A stretch of DNA of 64,000 bases from PALSA-612 sp963742925 (GCA_963742925.1 CAVUNV010000016.1:62001-126000), one strand, 5' to 3'. Shown: positions 40,899 to 50,570, numbered from the stretch's first letter. Notes: a model not told the origin generated them from the letters alone. Program-made: numbers and translations.

Positions 40899-42191
40899 AT
40901 GACCATCAAGACGTTCGGCGCCGTCGACGAGCGGAGCCTGAAGCAGCTCGAGCGCTGCATGGAGGCCGGGGATGCCGAGTTCGGCGTGCTCTGCGCCGAT
41001 CATCACCCCGGCTACTCCCAGCCGATCGGCGGCGGGATCGCCTACGAGGGCTACGTGTCGCCCTCGGGTGTCGGCTACGACATCGCCTGCGGCAACAAGG
41101 CGGCCCGCACGGACCTGACCCGGTCCGACCTCGACGCGCTCGGAGGCGTCGAGCGGCTCATGGGCGAGATCACGCGCCGGATCTCGTTCGGCATCGGCGT
41201 CGCCGCGCGGGAGCGGACCGACCATCCGGTGCTGGACAGGATCCGTGCCGCCGACTTCGCTCCGCAGCGGGCGATGGCGCAGCTTGCGGAGTCCCAGCTC
41301 GGCACCGTCGGCTCGGGCAACCACTACGTCGACCTGCTGGAGGACGAGGCCGGTTTCGTCTGGGTCGGCGTCCACTTCGGCTCGCGCGGATTCGGCTACC
41401 GGACCGCGTCCGGGTTCCTGGCGCTCGCACAGGGGATGCCCTTCGGCGCGAGGGCGCGCGAGGGCGGGATGGACGCGCCGCCGGTCCTGTTCGAGGCCGG
41501 CTCCGAGCTCGGAGGCTCCTACATCGCGGCGATGCAGCTGGCCGGCGAGTACGCGTACGCCGGACGGGACATCGTGGTGGCCAAGGTGCTCGAGATCCTC
41601 GGCGCCGACTCCGTGTACGAGGTGCACAACCATCACAACTTCGCCTGGCGGGAGGAGCACTTCGGCCGGTCGTACTGGGTGATCCGGAAGGGCTGCACGC
41701 CGGCCCGGCCGGGGCAGGAGGGCTTCGTCGGCGGGTCGATGGGCGACGAGTCGGTCATCCTCGAGGGCGTCCAGAGCCCGGAGGCCGAGCAGTCGCTCTT
41801 CTCCACCGTCCACGGCGCCGGCCGCGTCATGAGCCGCACGCAGGCGACCGGGCGCGTGCGGCGGCGCAAGCGGTGGGCGTGCACGCACCGCGACTGCTCG
41901 TACGCGGCGGAGGCGGCCGGGAGCTGCCCCGAGCACGGCTCGAAGCTCCGGAAGGCCTGGGTGCAGGAGCAGGTGAGCCCGGGTGCGGTCGACTGGCCGG
42001 CCGTGCAGGCGCGGCTGCGTGAGCGGGGCATCGTGCTCGTCGGGGGCGGAGCGGACGAGGCGCCGGAGGCGTACAAGCGCCTGCCGGACGTGCTGGCAGC
42101 GCACGCCGGCTCGATCCGCGTGAAGCACACGCTCCGGCCGCTCGGCGTCGCGATGGCGGGTCGCGACGTCCACGACCCGTACCGGGACTAG
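40899..42191 (+). CDS. rtcB: RNA-splicing ligase RtcB with Cys-rich insert
   Basis: GTP- and Mn2+-dependent ligase joining 3'-phosphate (or 2',3'-cyclic phosphate) and 5'-OH RNA ends. 430 residues. Metal and active-site motifs: CADHHPGYSQPIGG, GYDIACGNKAARTDL, TVGSGNHYVDLLED, VHNHHNFAW, RKGCTPARPGQEGFVGGSMG, and VHGAGRVMSRTQA with the guanylylated His nearby. Between the last motif and the C-terminal domain lies WACTHRDCSYAAEAAGSCPEH, a C-x4-C-x(n)-C-x2-H arrangement resembling a zinc knuckle that I do not associate with ordinary RtcB. ATG at 40899 after GAGAGG. Confidence 0.93.
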   Translation: MTIKTFGAVDERSLKQLERCMEAGDAEFGVLCADHHPGYSQPIGGGIAYEGYVSPSGVGYDIACGNKAARTDLTRSDLDALGGVERLMGEITRRISFGIGVAARERTDHPVLDRIRAADFAPQRAMAQLAESQLGTVGSGNHYVDLLEDEAGFVWVGVHFGSRGFGYRTASGFLALAQGMPFGARAREGGMDAPPVLFEAGSELGGSYIAAMQLAGEYAYAGRDIVVAKVLEILGADSVYEVHNHHNFAWREEHFGRSYWVIRKGCTPARPGQEGFVGGSMGDESVILEGVQSPEAEQSLFSTVHGAGRVMSRTQATGRVRRRKRWACTHRDCSYAAEAAGSCPEHGSKLRKAWVQEQVSPGAVDWPAVQARLRERGIVLVGGGADEAPEAYKRLPDVLAAHAGSIRVKHTLRPLGVAMAGRDVHDPYRD

Positions 42192-42197
42192 GTCAGC

Positions 42198-42376
42198 CTA
42201 CGGCTTGAACTCGACCGAGATGACCGAGGAGGTGACGACGTCGGGGAAGCTCCAGCCGCAACAGCCGCTGTTCCCGACCCCGACGACGATCGCCTCGCCG
42301 GCTGCCACGCCGCCGAGCCGGAGTCCGTGCAGCTCTGGTTGCCGATCCCGATGGTGCAGCGTCAGCAGGTGTACGA
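42198..42376 (-). other. Possible fragment of a small protein on the minus strand
   Basis: A frame ending at TAG 42198-42200 reads GEAIVVGVGNSGCCGWSFPD then VVTSSVISVEFKP and is open upstream, while another frame gives IGIGNQSCTDSGSAAWQP. Both look protein-like, suggesting one small Cys-containing protein broken by an indel. No clear start. Confidence 0.25.
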
Positions 42377-42844
42377 TTGATGCTGCCGTCGGGATGTATC
42401 GCGATGACCCGAGGCTCGTCGCTCACCGATCCGGAGACGCTCGCGTACGGCAAGTGCTACTGCTGGAAGCTCGGCGGCGACGACGCCGTGGGGAACGCAG
42501 CATCCCCGTTCACGTCCGAGGTCGTCCGCCTGGCGAAGCTGGCGCCCTCGGCGTTCCCGCTCGCGTTCGGCTCGATCCTGCACGGGACGGTGAAGAAGCT
42601 GACCGAGACGTTCGCGAACAAGTCGGGGGCGCAACTCACGCTCACGGGGATCACGGTCGCCGGCAGCGCCTTCCACGTCGTGGCGGGCGGGACGTGCACG
42701 GTCGGCAAGGTGCTCGCCCCGCTCGGATCGTGCACGGTGAACGTGACCTTCACCCCGGCGAGCGCGGGCTCGTTCACGGGCACGCTCACGGTCGCCGGCG
42801 GCGGGGACGCGACGGCCGTTCCGCTCAGCGGCACGGGTACTTAG
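42377..42844 (+). CDS. ASH/HYDIN-like (choice-of-anchor-D type) domain protein
   Basis: 155 residues, with the last ~100 forming one ASH-type immunoglobulin-like domain: LAFGSILHGTVKKLTETFAN, LTLTGITVAGSAFHVVAGGT, LGSCTVNVTFTPASAGSFTG, TLTVAGG. Such domains occur in bacterial surface proteins. The first ~55 residues do not look like a signal peptide, and 42198-42370 holds a plausible fragment on the other strand. The 5' part may be disturbed by indels. Confidence 0.5.
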   Translation: MMLPSGCIAMTRGSSLTDPETLAYGKCYCWKLGGDDAVGNAASPFTSEVVRLAKLAPSAFPLAFGSILHGTVKKLTETFANKSGAQLTLTGITVAGSAFHVVAGGTCTVGKVLAPLGSCTVNVTFTPASAGSFTGTLTVAGGGDATAVPLSGTGT

Positions 42845-45222
42845 GGCCGGACCGCCTCGATCCAGTCGAGGCTCTTGCCGCAGAGGGTGCGGGCCTGTGA
42901 CGGCTGCACATAGGTGACGGGCAGATCGGGCTCGGCGCGGCCGGCGACGAGCGGGCCGAGCCCGAACCCGTCGCCGGTGCCGTCGCTGCCCGGATGGAGA
43001 TCCGGCCCGTCGTAGCGCAGCGTCAGGCGGTTCTGGCCCCTGGGCAGCCGGACGGACGCGAGCGGCACGTACCCGCTCGGCCAGTTCAGCTCGTGGCGGT
43101 CGTCGCCGACCCGCTTCGTGCCGACGTAGAGCTCGAGCCGGCCGAGGAACGACCCGTCCACGCCGATGTCGTAGACACCGGCGACCGGAGCGTTCAGCGA
43201 GATCGGGAACGTCTGCGGGCCGTGCAGGTACTCGAGCCCGGCCGTCTCGCCGAAGGACCCCGCAGCGCCCGGTGCCGACCCGTTCAGGTCGACCGCGACG
43301 TTGGCCGGCCGGAGGACCGCCGCCAGCCGCCCATTGGCTCCCGCCAGCTTGGCGAGTCGCAGCACGTCGGCGCAGCGCGGCACGGCGGCGGCGTGGAACC
43401 GGTCACCCAGGGACAGATGCTCGAGGATCTGCGGGGAGCCCGTGACCGGCCGCTGCCAGACCTCGTAGTAGCGCCCCGCCGCGACCGGCTGGTAGATCGA
43501 GGGCGGACGGCTCGTCGACGGCGCGCGGCGGATCACGAGCGTCCGGTAGACGAGCACGTCGGGGAGCTGGAACTCGTCGATGTCGGCTGACGCCCCGGTC
43601 GGGAGCGTTCCGCCCGCCCGGAGCAGCACGGGCCGCACGCGAAGCTCGGAGGCCCCTTCGGCGTCCAGCTTGCGCAGGAAGTGCCTGGCACCGTACGGGT
43701 CGTAGTCGGTCTCGAGCGCCGGGCCCTGGCCCGCGAAGCGCTGGCCGATCGCCTCGAGCTCCGCGAGCCGCGAGCTGGGCGCGAGCAGGGCGTCGTGGTA
43801 GGCCCAGACGTCGGACCAGCCGACGCCGAACACGATCGCGGCCGCGACCAGCACCGCCTCGACCCGGCGGCCCTGCTCGAAGATCCAGCCGGCGGCGATC
43901 AGCGCCAGCGCGAGGAAGAGCGGCGAGACGATCGCAAGGGCCTTCCCGCCGATCCAGGGGGAGCCCTCCAGCCAGAAGATCGAGCTGGCGACGAGCGCCG
44001 TGCCCGTATACAGGAGCAGGCCGAAGCCGCGCCGCCGCCACGCGACGACGACCGCGAGGGCCGCGCCGATCACGACGAGCCCGATCAGGACGCCGGTGAC
44101 GTCGGTCCGCACCGGTGAGCAGCGGAAGTCGCCCGTCGGCCAGATGCCGAAGATCTGGAGCCATTTGAGCGGTTGCCGGTGGCCGTTGCAGGCAAGGTTG
44201 GCGTACTCGGCGCCGCTCGTGAACGCGCCCGAGTGGTGCAGCCACATCGTCGCGGCGGCGAGCGTCGGGATCGAGAGCGCGAGCGTCTCGACGACGAGCG
44301 CCGCGCCGGCGTCGAGGCTGGCGCGCCGATCGGGCCGGCGCGCGAGGACGACCGCGACAACCGCTGCGGGCACGAGCAGCCAGGCCGCCCCCGCTGCGCT
44401 CTGCACGCCGACGGTGGCTGCGGCGACGACCGCGAGCGGGAGAGCGGCGCGGCGGCCGGGTGCCCGCAGGAAGATCGGCACCAGCGCCGCGAGGAGCACC
44501 AGCAGCGCGGCCTCGGCGAGCTCCTTGATCCCGCCCCAGAGCGCGTACCCGTAGAGGAGCGCCGCGCTCGCGGCGGCGACCGCGGCGATCGCCCGTAGCG
44601 CCCGCGCACGGACGAGCGGCTCGGCGAGCACGTAGATGACGAGCGCGACCATCGCAGCCAGGAAGGCGAGGTAGGGCTGCCAGAGCCAGGCAGTGTCCTG
44701 GCCGACGAGCCGGTGGCCGATGCCGAGCGGCATCAGCGATCCCATCGGGTAGCCGCGGGCCAGCGTCGTCGCCAGCGTCGCCTCGTACGTCGAGGGAGGT
44801 AGGCCGGCGACGTTGTAACCGTGGCCCAGATAGCGGTCGAGCATCGCCAGGTAGGTGGCGGTGTCGTCGAGCTTGATGTAGCCCGCGAACGTCGTGCGGC
44901 CGAGCAGCACGGCCGGGGCGGCGAAGATCGCGTACGTCACCGCGGCCGCTCCCGCCGCCCAGCCGTCGAGCCGCGGCCGCTTGAACGGCCAGGCGAGGCC
45001 GTAGCCGGCCGCCGCGAGCGCGACCACGAGCGGCGTGACGAGCGATGCCGTCGTCGAGCCGAAGACCGGCGGGAAGAGCGACGCGACGATGATCACCGCC
45101 AGGCCGGCGGGCACGAGCAGCGGGCGCGGCAGCGGCTTGCCGGCCGCCCACTCGAGCAACAGTCCGCAGCCGAGCGCCAGCGCCGCCAGGACGAGCGGGA
45201 AGAGGAGCCAGGAGGTCAGCAC
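42841..45222 (-). CDS. Large polytopic membrane protein with extracytoplasmic C-terminal domain
   Basis: 793 residues. About 14-16 helices from residue 1 to ~480 (LLFPLVLAALALGCGLLLEW; LAEAALLVLLAALVPIFL; LALALIAAGWIFEQ), with an early loop containing KLDDTATYLAMLDRYLGHG. The DD-type loop after the first helices is what GT-C fold glycosyltransferases show, so a lipid-linked sugar transferase is plausible but unproven. Residues ~490-793 are soluble and beta-rich (LYVGTKRVGDDRHELNWPSG; LPRGQNRLTLRYDGPDLHPG). Last gene of the operon that starts with the ECF sigma factor. Confidence 0.65.
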   Translation of the reverse strand: MLTSWLLFPLVLAALALGCGLLLEWAAGKPLPRPLLVPAGLAVIIVASLFPPVFGSTTASLVTPLVVALAAAGYGLAWPFKRPRLDGWAAGAAAVTYAIFAAPAVLLGRTTFAGYIKLDDTATYLAMLDRYLGHGYNVAGLPPSTYEATLATTLARGYPMGSLMPLGIGHRLVGQDTAWLWQPYLAFLAAMVALVIYVLAEPLVRARALRAIAAVAAASAALLYGYALWGGIKELAEAALLVLLAALVPIFLRAPGRRAALPLAVVAAATVGVQSAAGAAWLLVPAAVVAVVLARRPDRRASLDAGAALVVETLALSIPTLAAATMWLHHSGAFTSGAEYANLACNGHRQPLKWLQIFGIWPTGDFRCSPVRTDVTGVLIGLVVIGAALAVVVAWRRRGFGLLLYTGTALVASSIFWLEGSPWIGGKALAIVSPLFLALALIAAGWIFEQGRRVEAVLVAAAIVFGVGWSDVWAYHDALLAPSSRLAELEAIGQRFAGQGPALETDYDPYGARHFLRKLDAEGASELRVRPVLLRAGGTLPTGASADIDEFQLPDVLVYRTLVIRRAPSTSRPPSIYQPVAAGRYYEVWQRPVTGSPQILEHLSLGDRFHAAAVPRCADVLRLAKLAGANGRLAAVLRPANVAVDLNGSAPGAAGSFGETAGLEYLHGPQTFPISLNAPVAGVYDIGVDGSFLGRLELYVGTKRVGDDRHELNWPSGYVPLASVRLPRGQNRLTLRYDGPDLHPGSDGTGDGFGLGPLVAGRAEPDLPVTYVQPSQARTLCGKSLDWIEAVRP

Positions 45223-45232
45223 GCCGGCGCGA

Positions 45233-46233
45233 TCAGCGGATCGGGACGATCTTCCCGGACGTGACGAGCCGCCTCGCCTGCGCCGCCGAAGGGTCGTAGA
45301 CCTCGATCTGGAAGTCCGAGCCGGGGTAGGCGAGATAGACGCTGGTAGGCGCGCTCTTCCCGTAGAAGGCGACGCCCCCTCCGGTCACCGGCACCTGCAC
45401 CGAGTCGCTGCGCCTCGACTGCTGCACGGCTGTGGCGAAGGCGCCCTGGGCCGGATACGTGCCGACCGTGAGCGCTGCCACGTTCGCTCCGGCCTGCGTC
45501 CCTGCGGGCAGGTAGCGGATGTAGACGAGCCCGTCGGTCGTCTTCCTCAGCTCGTAGGCGGCGCCTTGCCTCGGCCCGGCCCAGTAGACCGGATGTCCGA
45601 TCGAGCGCGCGAGCGCCTTCAGGCCGGCCACCGGGACGATGGCCGGCGCGTTCTGGCTCGAACGCACGGGCGAGATTCGTCCCGATTCGACGAGCTGTCT
45701 CGCCTCCGCGGGTGCGGGGTCGTAGACCTCGATCTGGTAGTCGAGGCCGGGGTAGGCGAGGTAGACGCTGGTGGGTGCGCTCTTGCTGTAAAAAGCCACG
45801 CCGCCGGTCCGGGCCGACAGTCGAACGGAGGCGGGTTGGGCCGCGCTGCGCTGCGCGGCCGCGAACGCGCCGGTCACCGGGTAGGTCCCGACCGTCAGCA
45901 GCGGAGTCGAGGCGCCGAGCTTCGCGCCGGGCGGCAGGTAGCGGATGTAGACGTCGCCCTTCGGAAGCACGGTCAGCTCGTACGTCTTGCCCGGCTGCGG
46001 GCCCGCCCAGTAGATCGGACGCCGGAGTGTCGTCGCCAGCACCTGCAGGCCGCTCAGCGTGACCGGAACGACCTTCTTGCCGGTCGTCCCGGCAGCGGTC
46101 GTCTCGGAGACGATCGGCGCCGTCGTGGTGTTCCCGCCCCGCCGGTCGCGAGCCACACGCCGAGGCCGGCCGCGATCGCGATCGCGAGGACGGCGCCTAC
46201 TCGCAGCTGCGGCGGCCGGAGTGAAGGAGCCAC
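45233..46233 (-). CDS. Membrane-anchored protein of two tandem repeats (apparent frameshift)
   Basis: From GTG 46231-46233: short basic start, one helix (VGAVLAIAIAAGLGVWLATG), then after a one-base shift near 46135-46145 a Thr-rich linker and two ~130-residue repeats. Each repeat has (R/H)P(I/V)YWAGP near its start, VYIRYLP, LTVGTYP, then a GGVAFY(S/G)KSAPTSVYLAYP block and an IEVYDP(A/S) end. The second ends at the stop. Topology puts both repeats outside the cell. No enzyme motif. Lies between the sigma-factor gene and the large membrane protein (10 bp spacing), so probably one operon. Confidence 0.65.
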
Positions 46234-46297
46234 GGCCGCACCTTACAGCGGAAGCGAGTCGAAGAGATGCCGCCCGCGGAGGACGGGCTCCGCGCCG

Positions 46298-47820
46298 CTA
46301 CTTGCGGTGCTTGTGGTGGCCGTCGCCCGAGCTGCTGTTACCGGTGGCGGCGTTGCTGTTGCTGTTGTTGCCGCCGCTGCTCCCGGCGCCCGGACTCGTG
46401 TCCTGTGCCGCCGGAGCGGTGACCGCCCCCGACGAAGAGCCGCTGCTGAAGCCCGGCCCGCACCGTCGACGGCGCCGTTGTCGGCAGGTGGAAGATCCAA
46501 GGCCGGCGGCGTCGAGGCCGGCATCCTGTTCGGAGGAGCCGGTGCGTGGCGAGTCTTCACGCCGCGCTTCGGGGCTCGACGGGCCGGCGTCGCCTTCGTG
46601 GGCGGCCGGGCGGCCGGGGAGGTGGATCGCGGGGCCGTGCCGGTCGCGCCCGCGTACGGCTGCGTGACCGACGGGCCGGTCGCCTGAGGCACCGTGGAGC
46701 CGATCGCCGGCCGGGGCCGCCGTGGCGGGGGCCTGGACCGGCGTCGTGGCGACCGTGGTGGTTCCGGTGGCGGTGCGGGAGCCGCGCTGGGCTGACCACT
46801 GCTGGGCCGGCCAGGCCTGTGCCGTCCAGGCCGCATGTCCGTGTGACCGGCCGGCGGCCTTCAGGGTCACATGCTTGCCGGTTGCCGCGTGCGGCCGGGC
46901 GGGTGTCGCCGCAGCAGCCGGCGCCTGGCGGAGGTCGAGGCGACATGGTGCCGGGCCGCGGGGCGAGCCGGCGGCGCGCCCGCAGCAGCCTGCGTGGTTC
47001 CCGGGCCGTGGACGAGTGCGACCGGAATCGCCACGCTCGCGACGAACGCCGTCGAGGAGATCGCTCCGGCGACGTGGACGGCGGTGGGCGCCTGCGAGAG
47101 GGCGGCGGCGAGCCGCGAGAACCAGTCGCCCGTCCACGGGAGCAGGCTCGCCAGCTTGCCGCGGCTCGAACGGACGACGCGCGCGAGCGACGAGCAGGAG
47201 GCGCAGTGACGGAGATGTGTGCGGAGCGAGTGGCGCTCGGCGACGGTGATCAGCCCTTCGAGCTGCTGCTCGACGAGGGTCCTGGTCTCGGCACAGTCGA
47301 ACGGCTGCCGGTCGGCCTCCAGCTCCTCGCGGAAGCTGGTGCGTGCGCGGGCGAGCAGTGCCTCGACGCCGCTCGGCGAGAGATGCAGGAGCTCCGAGAT
47401 CTCGGTTCGCGGCACGCCACGGAAGTCGCGCAGGATCAGTGCCGTCCGCTGGTTCGGCAGCATGCGGGCGAGCGCGCCCACGATGTCGTCGGCGCTCGGC
47501 CCGCCGTTCTCCTCGGGCCGGCCGACCGTCTCGGGATCGAGCTCGACCTCGTCCGGCCGGCAGGCGCCGGCGCGGCGGCGGCTGAAGCAGACGTTGCGGG
47601 TGATCGCGAGCAGCCAGGCGCGCGGCTCGGCCGGCTTGACGCCCTGGCGGAGCGCGCGCAGGACGTTCAGGAAGACGGTCTGCGACGCATCCTCGGCGTC
47701 GGCCGAGTTCCTGAGCAGGTATGAGGCCAGACGGTGCACTTCGCTCTTGTACGTGCGGTACAGAGCCTCGAAGTTTCCCTCATCTCCCGCGTGCCCGCCT
47801 GTTTCGAGCAACGACGCCAC
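46298..47820 (-). CDS. ECF sigma factor fused to zinc-finger/membrane/extracytoplasmic tail (frameshifts in tail)
   Basis: GTG 47818-47820 is chosen because GAGGAGG lies 6 bases before it. Residues ~15-180: sigma-70 region 2 (FEALYRTYKSEVHRLASYLLRNSADAEDASQTVFLNVL) and region 4 (LPNQRTALILRDFRGVPRTEISELLHLSPSGVEALLARAR). Then HSLRTHLRHCASCSSLARVV, an H-x3-C-x2-C anti-sigma-type zinc finger, and one membrane helix (AISSTAFVASVAIPVALV). The intact frame ends at 46867, but protein-like Ala/Pro/Thr/Ser-rich sequence continues in shifted frames to GDGHHKHRK at 46298, so three indels are inferred in the tail. Confidence 0.7.
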
Positions 47821-47933
47821 CCTGAACCTCCTCACCCCGGTTCCCTTGGAGCGTCACCTCGGCACCCGGCGCAGGCGCGCCGTATCCCCCGAACGAGGGA
47901 TCTTCGCTCGACGTCCGTGAGTAATGTTGGCGC

Positions 47934-49169
47934 ATGCCGTCTCCCCGCGGATTCGCCCTCGTGCTCGCGGGGGGCGAGGGCAAGCGTCTGATGCCGTTGA
48001 CGGCCGACCGGGCCAAGCCTGCGGTGCCGTTCGGCGGCAACTTCCGGCTCGTCGACTTCGCGCTCTCGAACCTCGTCAATGCGGGCTTCCTGCGGATCGC
48101 GGTGCTGACGCAGTACAAGAGCCACAGCCTCGACCGCCACATCGCGACCACCTGGCGCCTGTCCCCGATCCTCGGCAACTACGTGACCCCGGTGCCGGCC
48201 CAGATGCGCCGCGGGCCGCGCTGGTTCGCCGGCTCCGCGGATGCGATCTACCAGAACATGAACCTGATCTCCGACGAGAGGCCCGACTACATCTGCGTCT
48301 TCGGCGCCGACCACATCTACCGGATGGACCCGCGGCAGATGATCGCGCAGCATCTGGAGAGCGGCGCGGGCGTGACGGTCGCCGGAATTCGCGTGCCGAT
48401 CGAGCTGGCGGGAACGCTCGGGGTGATCGAGAAGGCGCCGGACGGCCTGACGATCGCCAGCTTTCGCGAGAAGCCCTCGGATCCGACTCCGCTGCCCGAC
48501 GCGCCCGGCCAGGTGCTCGCCTCCATGGGCAACTACGTCTTCTCGAGGAAGGCCCTCGTCGAGGCGGTGACGCTCGACGCCGCGGCCGAGACCTCCCGCC
48601 ACGATCTGGGCGGCGACATCGTTCCGGCGCTGGTCGAGCGCGGCGAGGCGTGCGTCTGGGACTTCGCCGAGAGTCGGGTGCCGGGCATCAGCGAGCGCGA
48701 GCGCGGCTACTGGCGGGACGTCGGGACGCTCGACGCCTATTACGAGGCGCACATGGACCTGATCTCGGTCGTCCCGGTCTTCAACCTCTACAACGAGGAG
48801 TGGCCGATCCTGACCTGGCCGGAGCCGCTGCCGCCCGCGAAGTTCGTGCTCGAGGAGCCGGGGCGGACCGGCATGGCCGTCAACTCGATGGTGTGCGCCG
48901 GCGTCGTCGTCTCCGGCGGTGTCGTCCGCCGGTCGATCCTCTCGCCGCGCGCGCACGTGCACTCGCGCGCGCTCGTCGAGGGCTCGGTGCTCATGCACGA
49001 CGTCGACGTCGGGCGCGGGGCGGTCGTGCGGCGGGCGATCCTGGACAAGAACGTGCAGGTCGCCGAGGGAGCCCAGATCGGCGTCGACCCGAAGGCCGAC
49101 CGCAAGCGCTTCGTCGTCTCCGAGGGCGGGATCGTCGTGGTCGGGAAGGGGGAGAAGGTTGACGCCTGA
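47934..49169 (+). CDS. glgC: Glucose-1-phosphate adenylyltransferase GlgC
   Basis: Makes ADP-glucose from ATP and glucose-1-phosphate. 411 residues. N-terminal VLAGGEGKRLMPLTADRAKP is the nucleotide-binding loop; FGGNFRLVDFALSNLVNAGF; RWFAGSADAIYQN; ICVFGADHIYRMD with catalytic Asp; SFREKPSDP; and a C-terminal left-handed helix domain with VVVSGGVVRRSILSPRAHVH. First gene of the glycogen/maltosyl pathway here, overlapping the next gene by 11 bp. ADP-glucose feeds the maltose-1-phosphate synthase that follows. Confidence 0.95.
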   Translation: MPSPRGFALVLAGGEGKRLMPLTADRAKPAVPFGGNFRLVDFALSNLVNAGFLRIAVLTQYKSHSLDRHIATTWRLSPILGNYVTPVPAQMRRGPRWFAGSADAIYQNMNLISDERPDYICVFGADHIYRMDPRQMIAQHLESGAGVTVAGIRVPIELAGTLGVIEKAPDGLTIASFREKPSDPTPLPDAPGQVLASMGNYVFSRKALVEAVTLDAAAETSRHDLGGDIVPALVERGEACVWDFAESRVPGISERERGYWRDVGTLDAYYEAHMDLISVVPVFNLYNEEWPILTWPEPLPPAKFVLEEPGRTGMAVNSMVCAGVVVSGGVVRRSILSPRAHVHSRALVEGSVLMHDVDVGRGAVVRRAILDKNVQVAEGAQIGVDPKADRKRFVVSEGGIVVVGKGEKVDA

Positions 49170-50388
49170 TGGCGACCGGCTCGGCGTCGCGCTCCTGACC
49201 CGCGAGTACCCGCCGGAGGTGTACGGCGGTGCGGGCGTGCACGTCGAGTACCTGGCTCGCGAGCTCGCGAGGCTCGTCGACGTGACGGTGCACTGCTGGG
49301 GTGCCGATCGCCCGCCGGCCGGTCCGGGCGAGCCGAGGGTCGTGGCTCATCGGGCCTGGGAGGCGCTCGCCGGCGACTCGCAGCACCTGGCGGCGCTGCA
49401 GGCCGTCTCGATCGACCTGGCCATGGCCGCGGGGATCGAGGGCGCACAGCTCGTGCACTCGCATACGTGGTACGCGCAGTTCGGTGGACACCTGGCCAGG
49501 CTGATGTACGGGATCCCGGCGGTGGCCACCGTCCACTCGCTGGAGCCGATGCGGCCGTGGAAAGAGGAGCAGCTCGGCGGCGGCTACGCCGTCTCGTCGT
49601 TCTGCGAGCGGACTGCGCTCGAGGCGGCCGATGCGATCGTCGCCGTGTCCTCGGAGATGCGGCGCGACGTCCTCGGCTGCTACCCGGCGATCGACCCGCA
49701 GCGGGTGAGCGTGATCTACAACGGGATCGACACGGAGGAGTACCGGCCGGATCCGGCGACGGACGTCCTCGAGCGCCACGGCGTCGACCCGTCGCGGCCG
49801 TCGGTGGTGTTCGTCGGGCGGATCACGCGACAGAAGGGCGTCACGTACCTGTGTGACGCGGCGTTGCGGATCGACCCGACGGCTCAGCTCGTGCTGTGCG
49901 CGGGGGCGCCGGACACGCCGGAGATCGGTGCCGAGATTGCAGCCAAGGTGGAGCGCGTGCGCGCCGAGCGCGGCAACGTGATCTGGCTCGAGCACATGCT
50001 GCCGAAGACCGAGGTGATCCAGCTGCTCTCGCACGCGACGGTGTTCGTCTGCCCGTCGATCTACGAGCCGCTCGGCATCGTCAACCTGGAGGCGATGGCG
50101 TGCGAGGCGGCCGTCGTGGCCACGCGGACGGGCGGGATCCCGGAGGTGGTCGAGGACGGCGTCACCGGGCTGCTCGTGCCGTTCGAGCCGCTCGACGACG
50201 GGTCCCGCGCTCCCGTCGACCCGGAGCGCTTCGCGGCCGACATCGCCGAGCGCGTCAACGAGCTCGTGGCGGATCCGGCCCGGGCGAAGGAGATGGGCCG
50301 GGCCGGCCGCCGCCGCGCCGTCGAGCACTTCTCCTGGCGCTCGATCGCCGAGCAGACGGTCGAGCTCTACCGCTCCGTTCTGGCCTAG
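49159..50388 (+). CDS. glgM: GT4 glycogen synthase / maltose-1-phosphate synthase (GlgM-type)
   Basis: 409 residues from TTG 49159, preceded by GGGGGAGAAGG. The N-terminus LLTREYPPEVYGGAGVHVEY is that of the actinobacterial GT4 glycogen synthase group (GlgM/'GlgA' of mycobacteria). Rossmann core: AQLVHSHTWYAQFGGHLA, VVFVGRITRQKGVTYL, and the retaining-GT motif ATVFVCPSIYEPLGIVNLEA (E-x7-E). In mycobacteria this enzyme makes maltose-1-phosphate from ADP-glucose, the substrate of GlgE, whose gene is 1.4 kb downstream. The GlgM assignment over classical GlgA rests on that context and sequence style. Confidence 0.85.
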   Translation: MTPDGDRLGVALLTREYPPEVYGGAGVHVEYLARELARLVDVTVHCWGADRPPAGPGEPRVVAHRAWEALAGDSQHLAALQAVSIDLAMAAGIEGAQLVHSHTWYAQFGGHLARLMYGIPAVATVHSLEPMRPWKEEQLGGGYAVSSFCERTALEAADAIVAVSSEMRRDVLGCYPAIDPQRVSVIYNGIDTEEYRPDPATDVLERHGVDPSRPSVVFVGRITRQKGVTYLCDAALRIDPTAQLVLCAGAPDTPEIGAEIAAKVERVRAERGNVIWLEHMLPKTEVIQLLSHATVFVCPSIYEPLGIVNLEAMACEAAVVATRTGGIPEVVEDGVTGLLVPFEPLDDGSRAPVDPERFAADIAERVNELVADPARAKEMGRAGRRRAVEHFSWRSIAEQTVELYRSVLA

Positions 50389-50570
50389 TCTCGCCCGGCC
50401 GCGTCCGAGGGACAGTCCCTCGCACGCGAATGTGGCGCGATCGTGACGCGATCCGGATAACGCCTGCTGTGCGGCGCCGATCGTCCGGACAGGTCCGAGG
50501 GACAGTCCCTGACGCGCGGGTGTGACGTCTCCTTCGTGAAAGCTGCGCGGCCGCGGTCAGGCGATCGCGG
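50389..50570. repeat. Intergenic region with two palindromic repeats
   Basis: Two copies of GTCCGAGGGACAGTCCCT at 50403-50420 and 50493-50510, 90 bp apart in the same orientation, each containing the perfect palindrome GGGAC-A-GTCCC. The following ~15 bases are also similar. They lie between the convergent synthase and malQ genes and could act as terminators, but the repeated unit resembles REP-like intergenic elements. Confidence 0.7.
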
